The position numbers and the translations under genes were made by a program. A model generated the notes under the pieces. It was not told where the DNA came from. It saw only the letters and a program-made list of their open reading frames with translations, and searched no databases. From Cellulosimicrobium cellulans (GTDB lineage: Bacteria; Actinomycetota; Actinomycetes; Actinomycetales; Cellulomonadaceae), in assembly GCF_006539945.1 (NCBI RefSeq), contig NZ_BJNZ01000002.1:186001-250000 (forward strand): a stretch of DNA of 64,000 bases. Direction: 5' to 3'. Positions 24,045-32,039 of the stretch are shown here, piece after piece; position 1 is the stretch's first letter, and each line of letters starts with the position of its first letter.

Positions 24045-26969
24045 ATGGGATCCGCGCCGGACGCAGCACCGACCCCCGCCACGACGGACTCGTCGACCTC
24101 CGCAGGCACCGTCGAGCGACCGCTCGACGCGCCGTGGTCGCGCCCGCCCGACGAGGTCCTGGCCGAGCTGGGCACGGACGCGGGCGGGCTCTCGAACGCC
24201 GACGCCGCGGCGCGCCTCGCTGAGGTAGGGCCCAACCGCCTGCCCCCGCCGCAGCGCGACCCGCTGTGGAAGCGGATCCTCGTCCACTTCGACGACGTCC
24301 TCATCTACATCCTGCTCGTCTCGGCGGTGCTCAAGGCGATCCTCGGCGACTGGGTCGACTTCACGGTCATCCTCGCGGTCGCGGTGATCAACGCGGCGAT
24401 CGGGTTCATCCAGGAGGGTCGCGCGGAGAGCGCGCTGGAGGGCATCCGCAACATGCTGTCGGTCAACGCGGAGGTCCGGCGCGACGGCGCGTGGGCGCGC
24501 GTGGACGCCGACGACGTCGTGCCGGGAGACGTCGTGCGCGTGCGCTCGGGCGACCGCGTGCCCGCGGACGTGCGGCTGATCCAGGCGACGAACCTGCGCG
24601 TCGAGGAGTCGGCGCTCACGGGCGAGTCGGTCGCGGCGGCCAAGAAGGTCGACGCCGTCGGGGCCGACGCGGGCGTGGGCGACCGGTCGAGCATGCTCTT
24701 CTCGAGCACGCTCGTGGCGGCGGGCCAGGGCGTGGGCGTCGTCACCGCGACCGGGACCGCGACCGAGATCGGCCGGATCCAGACGATGATCTCCGAGGTC
24801 CGCGGCCTCGCGACGCCGCTCACGCGCCAGCTCGACCGGTTCGGCAAGCTGCTCGCGGTGCTCATCCTCGCGATGGCCGTCGTCATGGTGATCATCGGTC
24901 GCGTCTTCCACGACTTCACCGTCCCGGAGCTGATCTCGGCGTCGATCGGCTTCGCGGTCGCCGCGGTGCCGGAGGGACTGCCCGCGCTCGTGACGATCAC
25001 GCTCGCGCTCGGCGTGCAGCAGATGGCCCGCCGCCGCGCGATCACGCGCAAGCTGCCCGCGGTCGAGACGCTCGGGTCGGTGACGACGATCTGCTCGGAC
25101 AAGACGGGCACGCTCACCAAGAACGAGATGACGGCGCGCACGGTCCGCACGAGCGGGCGCACGTTCGCGGTCGCGGGCGCGGGGTACGCGCCCGTCGGAG
25201 ACGTGAGGGTGCCCGACGACGCGTCTCGCCCCGGGGCGCCCGGCGCACCGGGCGAGGTGGACGGCTCGGGCGACGCACCGGCGTCGGGCACGCGGCACGC
25301 CGACCTCGCGGACGATCGGGACCTCGCGGCGCTGGCGACCGTCATGATGCTCTGCAACGACGCGCGGATCGTCCCCGACGAGTCGGACGCCGACGGCTGG
25401 CGGCTCGTCGGCGAGCCGACCGAGGGCGCGCTGCGCACGCTCGGCATGAAGGCCGGCGTCGACCCCACGGGGTGGCGGCGCGTCGCCGTCGTGCCGTTCG
25501 AGTCCGAGAACAAGTTCATGGCGACGCTCGACGCCGACCCCGACGGCGGTCTGCACGTGCACGTCAAGGGCGCGCCGGACCGCGTGCTCGACCGCTGCGC
25601 GGCCCAGGTGGCCGAGGACGGCGGCACGGAGCCGCTCGACCGGGCGTTCTGGGAGGCGCAGATCGACGCGCTCGGCGGCCGCGGCCTGCGCGTGCTCGCG
25701 GCCGCCCGGCGGACCGCGGCCGCGGGGACGGACGACCTCGACGTGGCCGACGTCGCGGACGGGCTCGAGCTGTGCGGGCTCGTCGGCATCGTCGACCCGC
25801 CGCGGCCGGAGGCGATCGAGGCCATCGCCGAGTGCCGCGACGCGGGCATCCGCGTGAAGATGATCACGGGCGACCACGCGGGTACGGCCCTCGCGATCGG
25901 TCGCGAGATGGGCATCGTGGACCCCCACGACGGGACCGGCGAGAACGCCGCGCCCGCCGTGCTCACCGGCCCCGAGCTCGAGGAGATGAGCACGGAGAGG
26001 TTGCGCCAGGTCGTGCGCGACGTCGACGTGTACGCGCGCACGAGCCCCGAGCACAAGATCCGGATCGTCTCCGCGCTCCAGTCGCACGGGGAGGTCGTCG
26101 CCATGACGGGCGACGGCGTGAACGACGCCCCCGCGCTCACCCAGGCGGACGTCGGCGTCGCGATGGGCATCAAGGGCACGGAGGCGACCAAGGAGGCCGC
26201 GGAGGTCGTGCTCGCCGACGACAACTTCGCGACGATCGAGCGCGCGGTGAAGGAGGGGCGGCGGATCTACGACAACATCCGCAAGTCCGTGCTCTTCCTC
26301 CTGCCGACCAACGGCGCGCAGTCGCTCGTCATCCTCGTCGCGGTCCTGTTCGGCCTCACGCTGCCGCTCCAGCCGGTCCAAGTCCTGTGGATCAACATGA
26401 TCACCGCCGTCACGCTGTCCCTCGCGCTCGCGTACGAGAAGGCGGAGCCCGACGTCATGCGCCGCGCCCCGCGCGACCCCCAGGCGTCGATCCTCGACGG
26501 CGCCTACGTGCGCCGCATCCTGCTCGTCTCGCTCCTCATCGGCGGCGCGACGATCCTGCTGTTCTACGTCGAGCGGGCTCAGGGCGTCCCGCTCGCCGAG
26601 GCCCAGACGACCGCCGTGACGATGCTCGCGCTCGGCCAGCTCGCGTACCTGTTCAACTGCCGGTTCCTCGACCGGTCGAGCCTCACGCTCGACGTGCTGC
26701 GCGGCAACCGCGTCGTCTGGATCTCGGCCGTGACGCTCCTCGCGCTCCAGGCCGTGTTCGTCTACGCGCCGTTCATGCACTCCTGGTTCGACTCGGCCCC
26801 CATCGACGTCGTCGAGTGGGGCAAGACGCTCGGGCTCGCGATCGTCGTGTTCCTGCTCGTCGAGGTCATCAAGTGGGTCGGCCGGCGCTGGACCGCGCGC
26901 GACCACGTGCCCGCTCTCGTCGAGCGGCACGACGGTCGGCACGGCGAGCGGCGCCTCGACCAGGGCTGA
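24045..26969 (+). CDS. Cation-transporting P-type ATPase (Ca2+/P2-type)
   Basis: A 974-residue membrane pump. In order: a hydrophilic N-terminus, cation ATPase N domain, two transmembrane helices, actuator domain with TGES near residue 193, helices with PEGLP, the phosphorylation site DKTGT at about residue 352, nucleotide-binding domain with KGAPDRVLDRCA, hinge MTGDGVNDAPAL near 688, and six C-terminal helices. The helix 4 PEGLP motif and overall length fit the P2A/P2 group (PacL, SERCA-like) that exports Ca2+ or related ions. An Asp/Pro/Gly-rich insert lies near residues 388-415. The 3' end overlaps the convergent glycosyltransferase gene by about 100 bases. Confidence 0.93.
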   Translation: MGSAPDAAPTPATTDSSTSAGTVERPLDAPWSRPPDEVLAELGTDAGGLSNADAAARLAEVGPNRLPPPQRDPLWKRILVHFDDVLIYILLVSAVLKAILGDWVDFTVILAVAVINAAIGFIQEGRAESALEGIRNMLSVNAEVRRDGAWARVDADDVVPGDVVRVRSGDRVPADVRLIQATNLRVEESALTGESVAAAKKVDAVGADAGVGDRSSMLFSSTLVAAGQGVGVVTATGTATEIGRIQTMISEVRGLATPLTRQLDRFGKLLAVLILAMAVVMVIIGRVFHDFTVPELISASIGFAVAAVPEGLPALVTITLALGVQQMARRRAITRKLPAVETLGSVTTICSDKTGTLTKNEMTARTVRTSGRTFAVAGAGYAPVGDVRVPDDASRPGAPGAPGEVDGSGDAPASGTRHADLADDRDLAALATVMMLCNDARIVPDESDADGWRLVGEPTEGALRTLGMKAGVDPTGWRRVAVVPFESENKFMATLDADPDGGLHVHVKGAPDRVLDRCAAQVAEDGGTEPLDRAFWEAQIDALGGRGLRVLAAARRTAAAGTDDLDVADVADGLELCGLVGIVDPPRPEAIEAIAECRDAGIRVKMITGDHAGTALAIGREMGIVDPHDGTGENAAPAVLTGPELEEMSTERLRQVVRDVDVYARTSPEHKIRIVSALQSHGEVVAMTGDGVNDAPALTQADVGVAMGIKGTEATKEAAEVVLADDNFATIERAVKEGRRIYDNIRKSVLFLLPTNGAQSLVILVAVLFGLTLPLQPVQVLWINMITAVTLSLALAYEKAEPDVMRRAPRDPQASILDGAYVRRILLVSLLIGGATILLFYVERAQGVPLAEAQTTAVTMLALGQLAYLFNCRFLDRSSLTLDVLRGNRVVWISAVTLLALQAVFVYAPFMHSWFDSAPIDVVEWGKTLGLAIVVFLLVEVIKWVGRRWTARDHVPALVERHDGRHGERRLDQG

Positions 26970-28041
26970 GACGCGGGAACACGACCCGCCGCTGCACCTC
27001 GTAGCTCGTCGCGACGAGCGCCGCATCGGTGCCGACCTTCGCCGCGACGAGCGGCACGCCGAGCCCGGTCAGCAGCGCGAGCAGCCCGTAGCTCGCCGCG
27101 AGCAGCACGACCGCGAGCGCCGCGTACCGCACGACGGCGGCGCGCAGCGGGACGTCGCGCCCGCCCGCGAACACGAGGCGGCGGTTGACGGCGAAGTTCA
27201 CGCCCGCGCTGAGCAGTCGCGCGCCCACCACGGCCGCGAGGAGCGACCCGGTGAGCGCGTGCAGCACGAGCAGCGCGACGACGTCGACCGCGGCCGACCC
27301 GAGCGACGACGCGGCGAACCGCAGCAGCGGTGCCCACACGCGCAGCGAGTCGGCGACGGGCCGGAAGTGGGAGGACGCGTTGTCGTCGAGGTAGACCGTC
27401 GCGACGTCCACCTCGACGATCCGGCGGCCCGTGCGGGTCGCGTGGAGGAGCGCCCGCAGCTCGTACTCGTACCGGTCGCCGCGCACGGCGAGCAGGTCGT
27501 CGAGCAGGCTCGGCCCGTAGGCGCGCAGACCGGTCTGGGTGTCGCGCACGCGGGTCCTCGTCGCGGCCGTGAACGCCCAGCGCGTCGCGGCGTTGCCCAG
27601 ACGGCTGCGCAGCGGGACCTCGCCCCCGAGGCGGCGCGCGCCGAGCACGACGGCGTCGGGCTCGCTCTGCGACCGCGCCGCCACGCGGAGCACGTCGAGG
27701 ACCGTGTGCTGCCCGTCCGCGTCGGCGCACACGACGCCGTGGCCGGGCAACCGGTCGCGCACCCACCGGACGCCGGTGCGCAGCGCGTGACCCTTCCCGC
27801 GGTTCACCGGGACCGTGAGCACGACGGCGCCCAGCGCCCGTACCGCGCGGAACACTCCCCCGCACCGCCGGTCGCTGCCGTCGTCGACCACCACGACCGG
27901 CAGCCCGGGGACCGCGGCCCGCAGCGCGTCGACGAGGGCGACGAGGCGCGCGTCGGGCTGGTACGCCGGGACGACGACGGCGGTCCGGGCGGCGTGCGCA
28001 GCGGGCACCGCGGCAGCAGAGTGCGTGGTCGCGGCCGCCAT
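26869..28041 (-). CDS. Family 2 glycosyltransferase fused to a GtrA-like membrane domain
   Basis: A 390-residue fusion. Residues about 20-235 form a GT-A glycosyltransferase 2 domain (VVVPAYQPDARL; VVVDDGSD; NRGKGHALRTG; ADADGQH as the DxD motif), as in dolichol- or polyprenyl-phosphate sugar transferases. Residues about 240-360 form a four-helix GtrA/DPMS-like domain (FAASSLGSAAVD; GVNFAVNRRLVF) that moves lipid-linked sugars. The tail beyond residue 360 is Arg-rich and antisense to the end of the P-type ATPase gene, so it may not be a folded part. Its ATG shares one base with the stop of the upstream glycosidase gene. A role in cell-wall glycan decoration is inferred. Confidence 0.9.
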   Translation of the reverse strand: MAAATTHSAAAVPAAHAARTAVVVPAYQPDARLVALVDALRAAVPGLPVVVVDDGSDRRCGGVFRAVRALGAVVLTVPVNRGKGHALRTGVRWVRDRLPGHGVVCADADGQHTVLDVLRVAARSQSEPDAVVLGARRLGGEVPLRSRLGNAATRWAFTAATRTRVRDTQTGLRAYGPSLLDDLLAVRGDRYEYELRALLHATRTGRRIVEVDVATVYLDDNASSHFRPVADSLRVWAPLLRFAASSLGSAAVDVVALLVLHALTGSLLAAVVGARLLSAGVNFAVNRRLVFAGGRDVPLRAAVVRYAALAVVLLAASYGLLALLTGLGVPLVAAKVGTDAALVATSYEVQRRVVFPRLSPGRGAARRADRRAARRERARGRARSSAGRPT

Positions 28042-29096
28042 CAGGCACCGTCCGCGACGTAGAGCACGTCGGACGTGCCGCGCTCACGACCCTGCGACGG
28101 GCTGTTGACGACCTCGCCGTCGAAGTACAGGGTCGAGGACCCGCCGCCGTCGATGTTGTACGCGGTCGTCGCGCCGAGGTCCTGCACGATCCCGGCGAGC
28201 TCCGTCATGGTCACGCCGCGGGAGTAGCCCTCCTGGCGGCCGTCCACGACGACGAGGACGAGGTGGTTCTCGTCGACCACCCCGACGGCCGTTCGCGGCT
28301 GCTCCCCCTGGATCGAGTGGTTCCCGACGTTCGTGTCGACCTCGACGTCGTCGACCCCGGACACGACCTCGCCGTCCTCGACGAGCGCGGGCCCGAACGA
28401 CAGCGTGTTCCAGACCCCGGCGTCGACGAGGCTCTGCGCGTCGGTCGCCGTCTCGTCGTAGACCTCGACGTGGCCGTCGCGGTAGAGCGCGAGGCCCTCG
28501 CGCGCGCCCTCGTCCCGGTACACGACGCCGTTGCGGATCACGATGCCGGTGTCGCGGAAGCCGTAGTAGTCGCCGTTGATCGCGAGGACGGCGTCGTGGT
28601 CGGCGGCGATGTCGGACGTCGTCTCCGTGATGTTCGTGCCGAACGCGTCCTGGGCGAACGCGGAGCGCAGGTCCGTCATGTCGGAGAGCACGACGTCGGC
28701 CACGTAGTACGTCACGGTGTCGTCGCCCGAACCGGTGATCACCCGGGAGAGCGTGATGCTCGTGCCGTCGGACGTGTACGTGTCGCCGTCGACGGTCGTG
28801 GTGCTGGTCGAGGCGTCGTCCGAGCCGTCGGTCGAGGCGCTCCGGCCGTCACCCGCCGTGGCCCCCTCCGACGCCCTGCTCGACGCGTCGGCGCCCAGCG
28901 CCGCCTCGTACGCCGACACGTCGGCGATCTCGACGTGCTCGACGACGAACCGGTCCAGCGCCCACGCCGTGGCGCCTCCCAGCGGGAGCAGCACGGCGAG
29001 GACGACGACGAGCGCGGCACGCCACCGTCGTCGGCGTCCGGTCGCGGGCGGCTCAGACGGTGCGGGCGGGGCGGGGTGCGGGGTGGGGATGCTCAT
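28041..29096 (-). CDS. Phosphodiester glycosidase (NAGPA-like) membrane-anchored protein
   Basis: A 351-residue protein with a short cytoplasmic N-terminus, one transmembrane helix (about residues 27-50), a Ser/Thr/Asp-rich linker and a NAGPA-type domain. The conserved blocks are AINGDYYGFRDTGIVIRNG, PRTAVGVVDENHLVLVVVDG and YNIDGGGSSTLYFDG. Family members hydrolyse phosphodiester-linked sugars, for example on wall polymers. It leads a two-gene unit with the GT2-GtrA fusion (1-base overlap), so both may act on a glycan outside the cell. A -10-like TAGACA lies six bases before the ATG. Confidence 0.9.
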   Translation of the reverse strand: MSIPTPHPAPPAPSEPPATGRRRRWRAALVVVLAVLLPLGGATAWALDRFVVEHVEIADVSAYEAALGADASSRASEGATAGDGRSASTDGSDDASTSTTTVDGDTYTSDGTSITLSRVITGSGDDTVTYYVADVVLSDMTDLRSAFAQDAFGTNITETTSDIAADHDAVLAINGDYYGFRDTGIVIRNGVVYRDEGAREGLALYRDGHVEVYDETATDAQSLVDAGVWNTLSFGPALVEDGEVVSGVDDVEVDTNVGNHSIQGEQPRTAVGVVDENHLVLVVVDGRQEGYSRGVTMTELAGIVQDLGATTAYNIDGGGSSTLYFDGEVVNSPSQGRERGTSDVLYVADGA

Positions 29097-29102
29097 GAGC
29101 CG

Positions 29103-29108
29103 TGTCTA
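29103..29108 (-). promoter_or_regulatory. Putative leaderless -10 (phosphodiester glycosidase)
   Basis: TAGACA on the minus strand ends six bases before the ATG at 29096; no ribosome site is present. Confidence 0.4.
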
Positions 29109-29222
29109 CGGAGCGGGCGTGTGCTGCCGGGATGGCACGCCTGTTCGTCGGCTGTGAGCGGTCGCGCGGTCGCCCGGGTCGCACCGTGACGGACCTCTCA
29201 GCCCGCCAGCTTGCGTCGGTGG

Positions 29223-29238
29223 ATACCCCCGGGGGTAT
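29223..29238. promoter_or_regulatory. CstR/CsoR-type operator
   Basis: ATACCCCCGGGGGTAT is a perfect 16-base palindrome of the kind bound by CsoR-family repressors (AT-flanked runs of C and G). It overlaps the -10 candidate TATTGT (29236-29241), which ends seven bases before the ATG at 29249. It should be the site through which the CstR encoded at the end of the operon controls it. Confidence 0.9.
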
Positions 29239-29248
29239 TGTGTGAGCC

Positions 29249-31015
29249 ATGATCCCCTCGACCCCCGGCTCGACGACCCACCCGTCCGACCCCGACGGCG
29301 CGCGCCGCGTCGTCGTCGTCGGCGGCGTCGCGGGCGGCATGAGCGCCGCCGCGCGCGCCCGCCGCCTCGACGAGCACGCGTCGATCGTCGTTCTCGAGCA
29401 GTCCGACCACGTCTCGTTCGCGGGCTGCGGCCTGCCGTACCAGGTGTCCGGCGAGATCGCGGACCGCGACACCCTCCTGCTGCACTCCCCCGCGTCGCTG
29501 CGCGCGAGCCTCGACCTCGACGTCCGGACCCGGCACCGCGTCACGGCGATCGACCGGACCGCGCGGACCGTCACCGTCGCGGCCGAGAGCGGGACCTACG
29601 AGCTCCCGTACGACGCGCTCCTGCTCGCGCCGGGCGCGACCACCGTCCTCCCGCCGGTCGAGGGCCTCGACCATCCGGCGGTGCACACGCTGCGGACGAT
29701 CGCGGACCTCGACGGGCTCGCCGAGCGGCTCGCGGGCCTCGAGGCCGAGGTCGCGGCGGGGCGCACCGCCCCGGTGCGGGCCGTCGTCGTCGGCGCGGGG
29801 TTCATCGGGCTCGAGGCCGTGGAGGCGCTCGTCACCCGCGGGCTGTCCGTCGACGTCGTCGAGCGCGCCGAGCAGGTGCTCCCGCCGCTCGAGCCGGACC
29901 TCGCGCCGCTGCTCGCGGACGAGCTGCGCGACCACGGCGTCGGGCTGCACCTCGGGACCTCCGCGAGCGCCGTCGTGCCACGGCCCGCCGGCGCGGACCA
30001 CGCGGTCGCGCTCGAGCTCGCCGACGGCACGGTGCTCGACGCCGACGTCGTGCTCGTGAGCGTCGGGGTGCGGCCCGCGAGCGACCTCGCCGCGGCCGCC
30101 GGGCTCGCCCTCGGGGAGCGCGGCGCGATCCGCGTCGACGCCGACCAGCGCACGTCCGACCCGCACGTGTGGGCCGTCGGCGACGCGGTCGAGGTCGCGC
30201 ACGCCGTGACCGGGGCGACGGGCCCGGTCCCGCTCGCCGGTCCTGCCAACCGCCAGGGTCGGCGCGCCGCGGACTCGATGCTGGGCCACCGGACGACACC
30301 GCAGGCGCCCGTGCTCGGCACCGCGATCGTCCGCGTGTTCGGGCTCACCGCCGCGGTCACGGGGCCGAGCCACGCGAGCCTCACGTCCGCCGGCGTCGCG
30401 CACGAGCAGGTGCGGGTCCACGCGGCCCACCACGCGGGCTGGTTCCCCGGCGCCGAGCCCGTGCACGTGACGGCAAGCTTCGCGCCCGACGGCCGCCTGC
30501 TCGGCGCCCAGGCCGTGGGCCGCGCCGGGGTGGACAAGCGCATCGACGTCCTCGCCACCGCGCTGCGCGCCGGCTTCGCCGCCGACGACCTCGCCGAGCT
30601 CGAGCTCGCGTACGCACCGCCCTACGGCGCCGCCAAGGACGTCGTCAACATGCTGGGGTTCGTCGCGCAGAACGTGCTCGACGGCACGATGCCGCAGTGG
30701 CACGCGGCCGACCTCGACGAGGTCGTCGCGACGTCGCTCGTGCTCGACGTCCGGTCGCGCGCCGAGCACGCGGGCGGCCACCTCGACGGCGCGCTCAACG
30801 TGCCGCACACCGAGCTCCGCGAGCGCCTCGACGAGGTGCACGCCGCCGCGGCGGGGCGCCCGGTCGCGGTGCACTGCGCGAGCGGCGTGCGCTCCTACCT
30901 CGCGACCCGTGTCCTGCTCGCCGCCGGGCTCGACGCGCGCAATCTCTCCGGCGGCTGGCTCACCCTGACCACCACGCCGCGCGCCGCGCGCACCCTCGAA
31001 GGAGTCCCCGCATGA
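29249..31015 (+). CDS. CoA-disulfide/persulfide reductase with C-terminal rhodanese domain
   Basis: A 588-residue flavoenzyme of the CoADR-rhodanese fusion type, which reduces CoA or other low-molecular-weight per- and polysulfides with NAD(P)H. FAD-binding GGVAGGMSAA is at residues 25-34, and the redox Cys60 is in SFAGCGLPY. The NAD-binding VVGAGFIGLEAVEAL is near residue 175 and the second FAD motif VWAVGDAVEV near 310. The rhodanese domain (about 480-575) has active-site Cys543 in HCASGVRSY, so it can carry the sulfane sulfur. It heads the persulfide operon; the operator overlaps its likely leaderless promoter. Confidence 0.93.
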   Translation: MIPSTPGSTTHPSDPDGARRVVVVGGVAGGMSAAARARRLDEHASIVVLEQSDHVSFAGCGLPYQVSGEIADRDTLLLHSPASLRASLDLDVRTRHRVTAIDRTARTVTVAAESGTYELPYDALLLAPGATTVLPPVEGLDHPAVHTLRTIADLDGLAERLAGLEAEVAAGRTAPVRAVVVGAGFIGLEAVEALVTRGLSVDVVERAEQVLPPLEPDLAPLLADELRDHGVGLHLGTSASAVVPRPAGADHAVALELADGTVLDADVVLVSVGVRPASDLAAAAGLALGERGAIRVDADQRTSDPHVWAVGDAVEVAHAVTGATGPVPLAGPANRQGRRAADSMLGHRTTPQAPVLGTAIVRVFGLTAAVTGPSHASLTSAGVAHEQVRVHAAHHAGWFPGAEPVHVTASFAPDGRLLGAQAVGRAGVDKRIDVLATALRAGFAADDLAELELAYAPPYGAAKDVVNMLGFVAQNVLDGTMPQWHAADLDEVVATSLVLDVRSRAEHAGGHLDGALNVPHTELRERLDEVHAAAAGRPVAVHCASGVRSYLATRVLLAAGLDARNLSGGWLTLTTTPRAARTLEGVPA

Positions 31016-31371
31016 TCGACCGTCTCCGCCGGCTGTTCTCCCGCTCGTCCGACGACGGCGGCGTGCGCCCGACCGTCGACGCCACCACCGCGGTGCAGCT
31101 CGTCCGCGACGGCGCGACGCTGCTCGACGTGCGCGAGCGTGACGAGTGGCGCACCGGGCACGCGCCCCAGGCCGTGCACGTGCCGCTCGCCGACGTCCCG
31201 TCGGCCGCGCCGCGACGTCTGAAGGACGGCGCGACCGTCGTCGTCGTGTGCGCGTCCGGGATGCGCTCGCGCACCGCGGCCCGCCAGCTCCGGTCGCTCG
31301 GCTACGCCGCCACGAGCCTGTCCGGCGGGCTCGGCGCGTGGCAGGCCGCGGGCGGAGCCGTGCGACGCTGA
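31012..31371 (+). CDS. Single-domain rhodanese
   Basis: A 119-residue sulfurtransferase. An Arg-rich amphipathic N-terminus (IDRLRRLFSR) may touch the membrane. The rhodanese fold shows LLDVRERDEWRTGH and the active-site loop CASGMRS with Cys80. Its ATG overlaps the reductase stop (ATGA, 31012-31015) and has AAGGAG upstream, so the two are made together. It would shuttle persulfide sulfur in the pathway. Confidence 0.93.
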   Translation: MIDRLRRLFSRSSDDGGVRPTVDATTAVQLVRDGATLLDVRERDEWRTGHAPQAVHVPLADVPSAAPRRLKDGATVVVVCASGMRSRTAARQLRSLGYAATSLSGGLGAWQAAGGAVRR

Positions 31372-31392
31372 TCCCGCACCACCCGACCGCGA

Positions 31393-31408
31393 GCCCTCCC
31401 CGGAGGGC
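31393..31408 (+). terminator. Short hairpin after the rhodanese gene, possible attenuator
   Basis: GCCCTCC and GGAGGGC pair perfectly around two bases, 22 bases after the stop. With no T-run and more operon genes behind, it may only reduce read-through. Confidence 0.45.
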
Positions 31409-31415
31409 AGCACCG

Positions 31416-31464
31416 ACCGAACCCCGAACCCGAACCCCGAACCCCGAACCCCGAACCCCGAACC
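31416..31464. repeat. Tandem 7-base repeat GAACCCC before the Cys-rich micro-gene
   Basis: Six to seven copies of GAACCCC (one copy lacks a C) directly upstream of the ribosome site of the small cysteine-rich gene. On the RNA it is an unstructured C-rich spacer. Copy number could vary by slippage. Confidence 0.85.
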
Positions 31465-31477
31465 GAGGAGACATACC

Positions 31478-31594
31478 GTGTGCAGTCCCGCACTGTGCCG
31501 CACGTGCGGCAAGACCACCTGGACCGGCTGCGGCATGCACGCCGACGAGGTCATGGCCGAGGTGCCGCCCGAGCAGCGCTGCACCTGCGGCTGA
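31478..31594 (+). CDS. 38-residue cysteine-rich conserved micro-protein in the CstR operon
   Basis: A very small gene: GTG at 31478 behind AGGAG, stop at 31594. The product has six cysteines in 38 residues: Cys2, Cys7 and Cys10 (LCRTCGKTTW), Cys18 (TGCGMH) and Cys35/Cys37 (RCTCG), with a short acidic helix (DEVMAEVPPEQ) between. The pattern suggests a zinc-binding knuckle or a sulfur carrier. From memory, similar short proteins occur beside rhodanese and CsoR-type genes in actinobacteria without assigned function. Its place between the rhodanese and cstR makes a role in persulfide or metal handling likely, but this is inference. Confidence 0.8.
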   Translation: MCSPALCRTCGKTTWTGCGMHADEVMAEVPPEQRCTCG

Positions 31595-31679
31595 CCGACC
31601 CCGTCGGCCCGACCCGGACGCAGGCCGTCCAGCAGCACGCTCGCTGCCACCCTTCCGAGACGAATGCAGGAGAACACCC

Positions 31680-31952
31680 GTGGAGCTCGACCGCACCGAC
31701 ATGGACAAGGTCGTCAACCGGCTCAAGCGCGCCCAGGGCCAGCTCGCGGCCGTCGTGCGCATGCTCGATGAAGGGCGGGACTGCGAGGACATCGTCACGC
31801 AGCTCTCTGCCGTGTCGCGCGCGCTCGACCGCGCGGGCTTCGCGATCATCGCGTCCGGCATGCGCCAGTGCCTCACCGAGCCGGCCGAGGACGGCGAGGA
31901 CCCGACGCTCGACGTGGCGAAGCTCGAGAAGCTGTTCCTCTCGCTCGCCTGA
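31680..31952 (+). CDS. cstR: CstR-like persulfide-sensing repressor (CsoR family)
   Basis: A 90-residue all-helical DNA-binding repressor of the CsoR/RcnR family, with VVNRLKRAQGQLAAVVRML as the first helix. Copper-sensing CsoR uses Cys-His-Cys ligands. Here the two cysteines are kept (Cys35 in RDCEDIV and Cys64 in MRQCL), but the histidine position four residues before the second Cys is Gly60. Two Cys without His is the hallmark of CstR, which senses persulfides by cross-linking. GTG at 31680 follows AGGAG. It presumably represses its own operon through the palindrome at 29223. Confidence 0.92.
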   Translation: MELDRTDMDKVVNRLKRAQGQLAAVVRMLDEGRDCEDIVTQLSAVSRALDRAGFAIIASGMRQCLTEPAEDGEDPTLDVAKLEKLFLSLA

Positions 31953-31980
31953 GCGCCGGTCCCCCCTCGTCCCACGCAGA

Positions 31981-32020
31981 GGCCCCCGTCGGTCCACCCT
32001 CAGGTGGACCGACGGGGGCC
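31981..32020. terminator. Strong bidirectional terminator between cstR and the ABC exporter
   Basis: An 18-base perfect stem (left arm 31981-31998 starting GGCCCCCGTC, right arm 32003-32020) with a CTCA loop. It separates the convergent cstR and exporter genes. Confidence 0.95.
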
Positions 32021-32039
32021 GAGCCGTGCCGGCGGCCCG

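Noticed and set aside
29242-31011. Open frame in another register overlapping the CoADR gene
   Set aside because: It is an Arg/Pro-rich shadow; only its last part, from 31012, is the real rhodanese gene with its own start and ribosome site.
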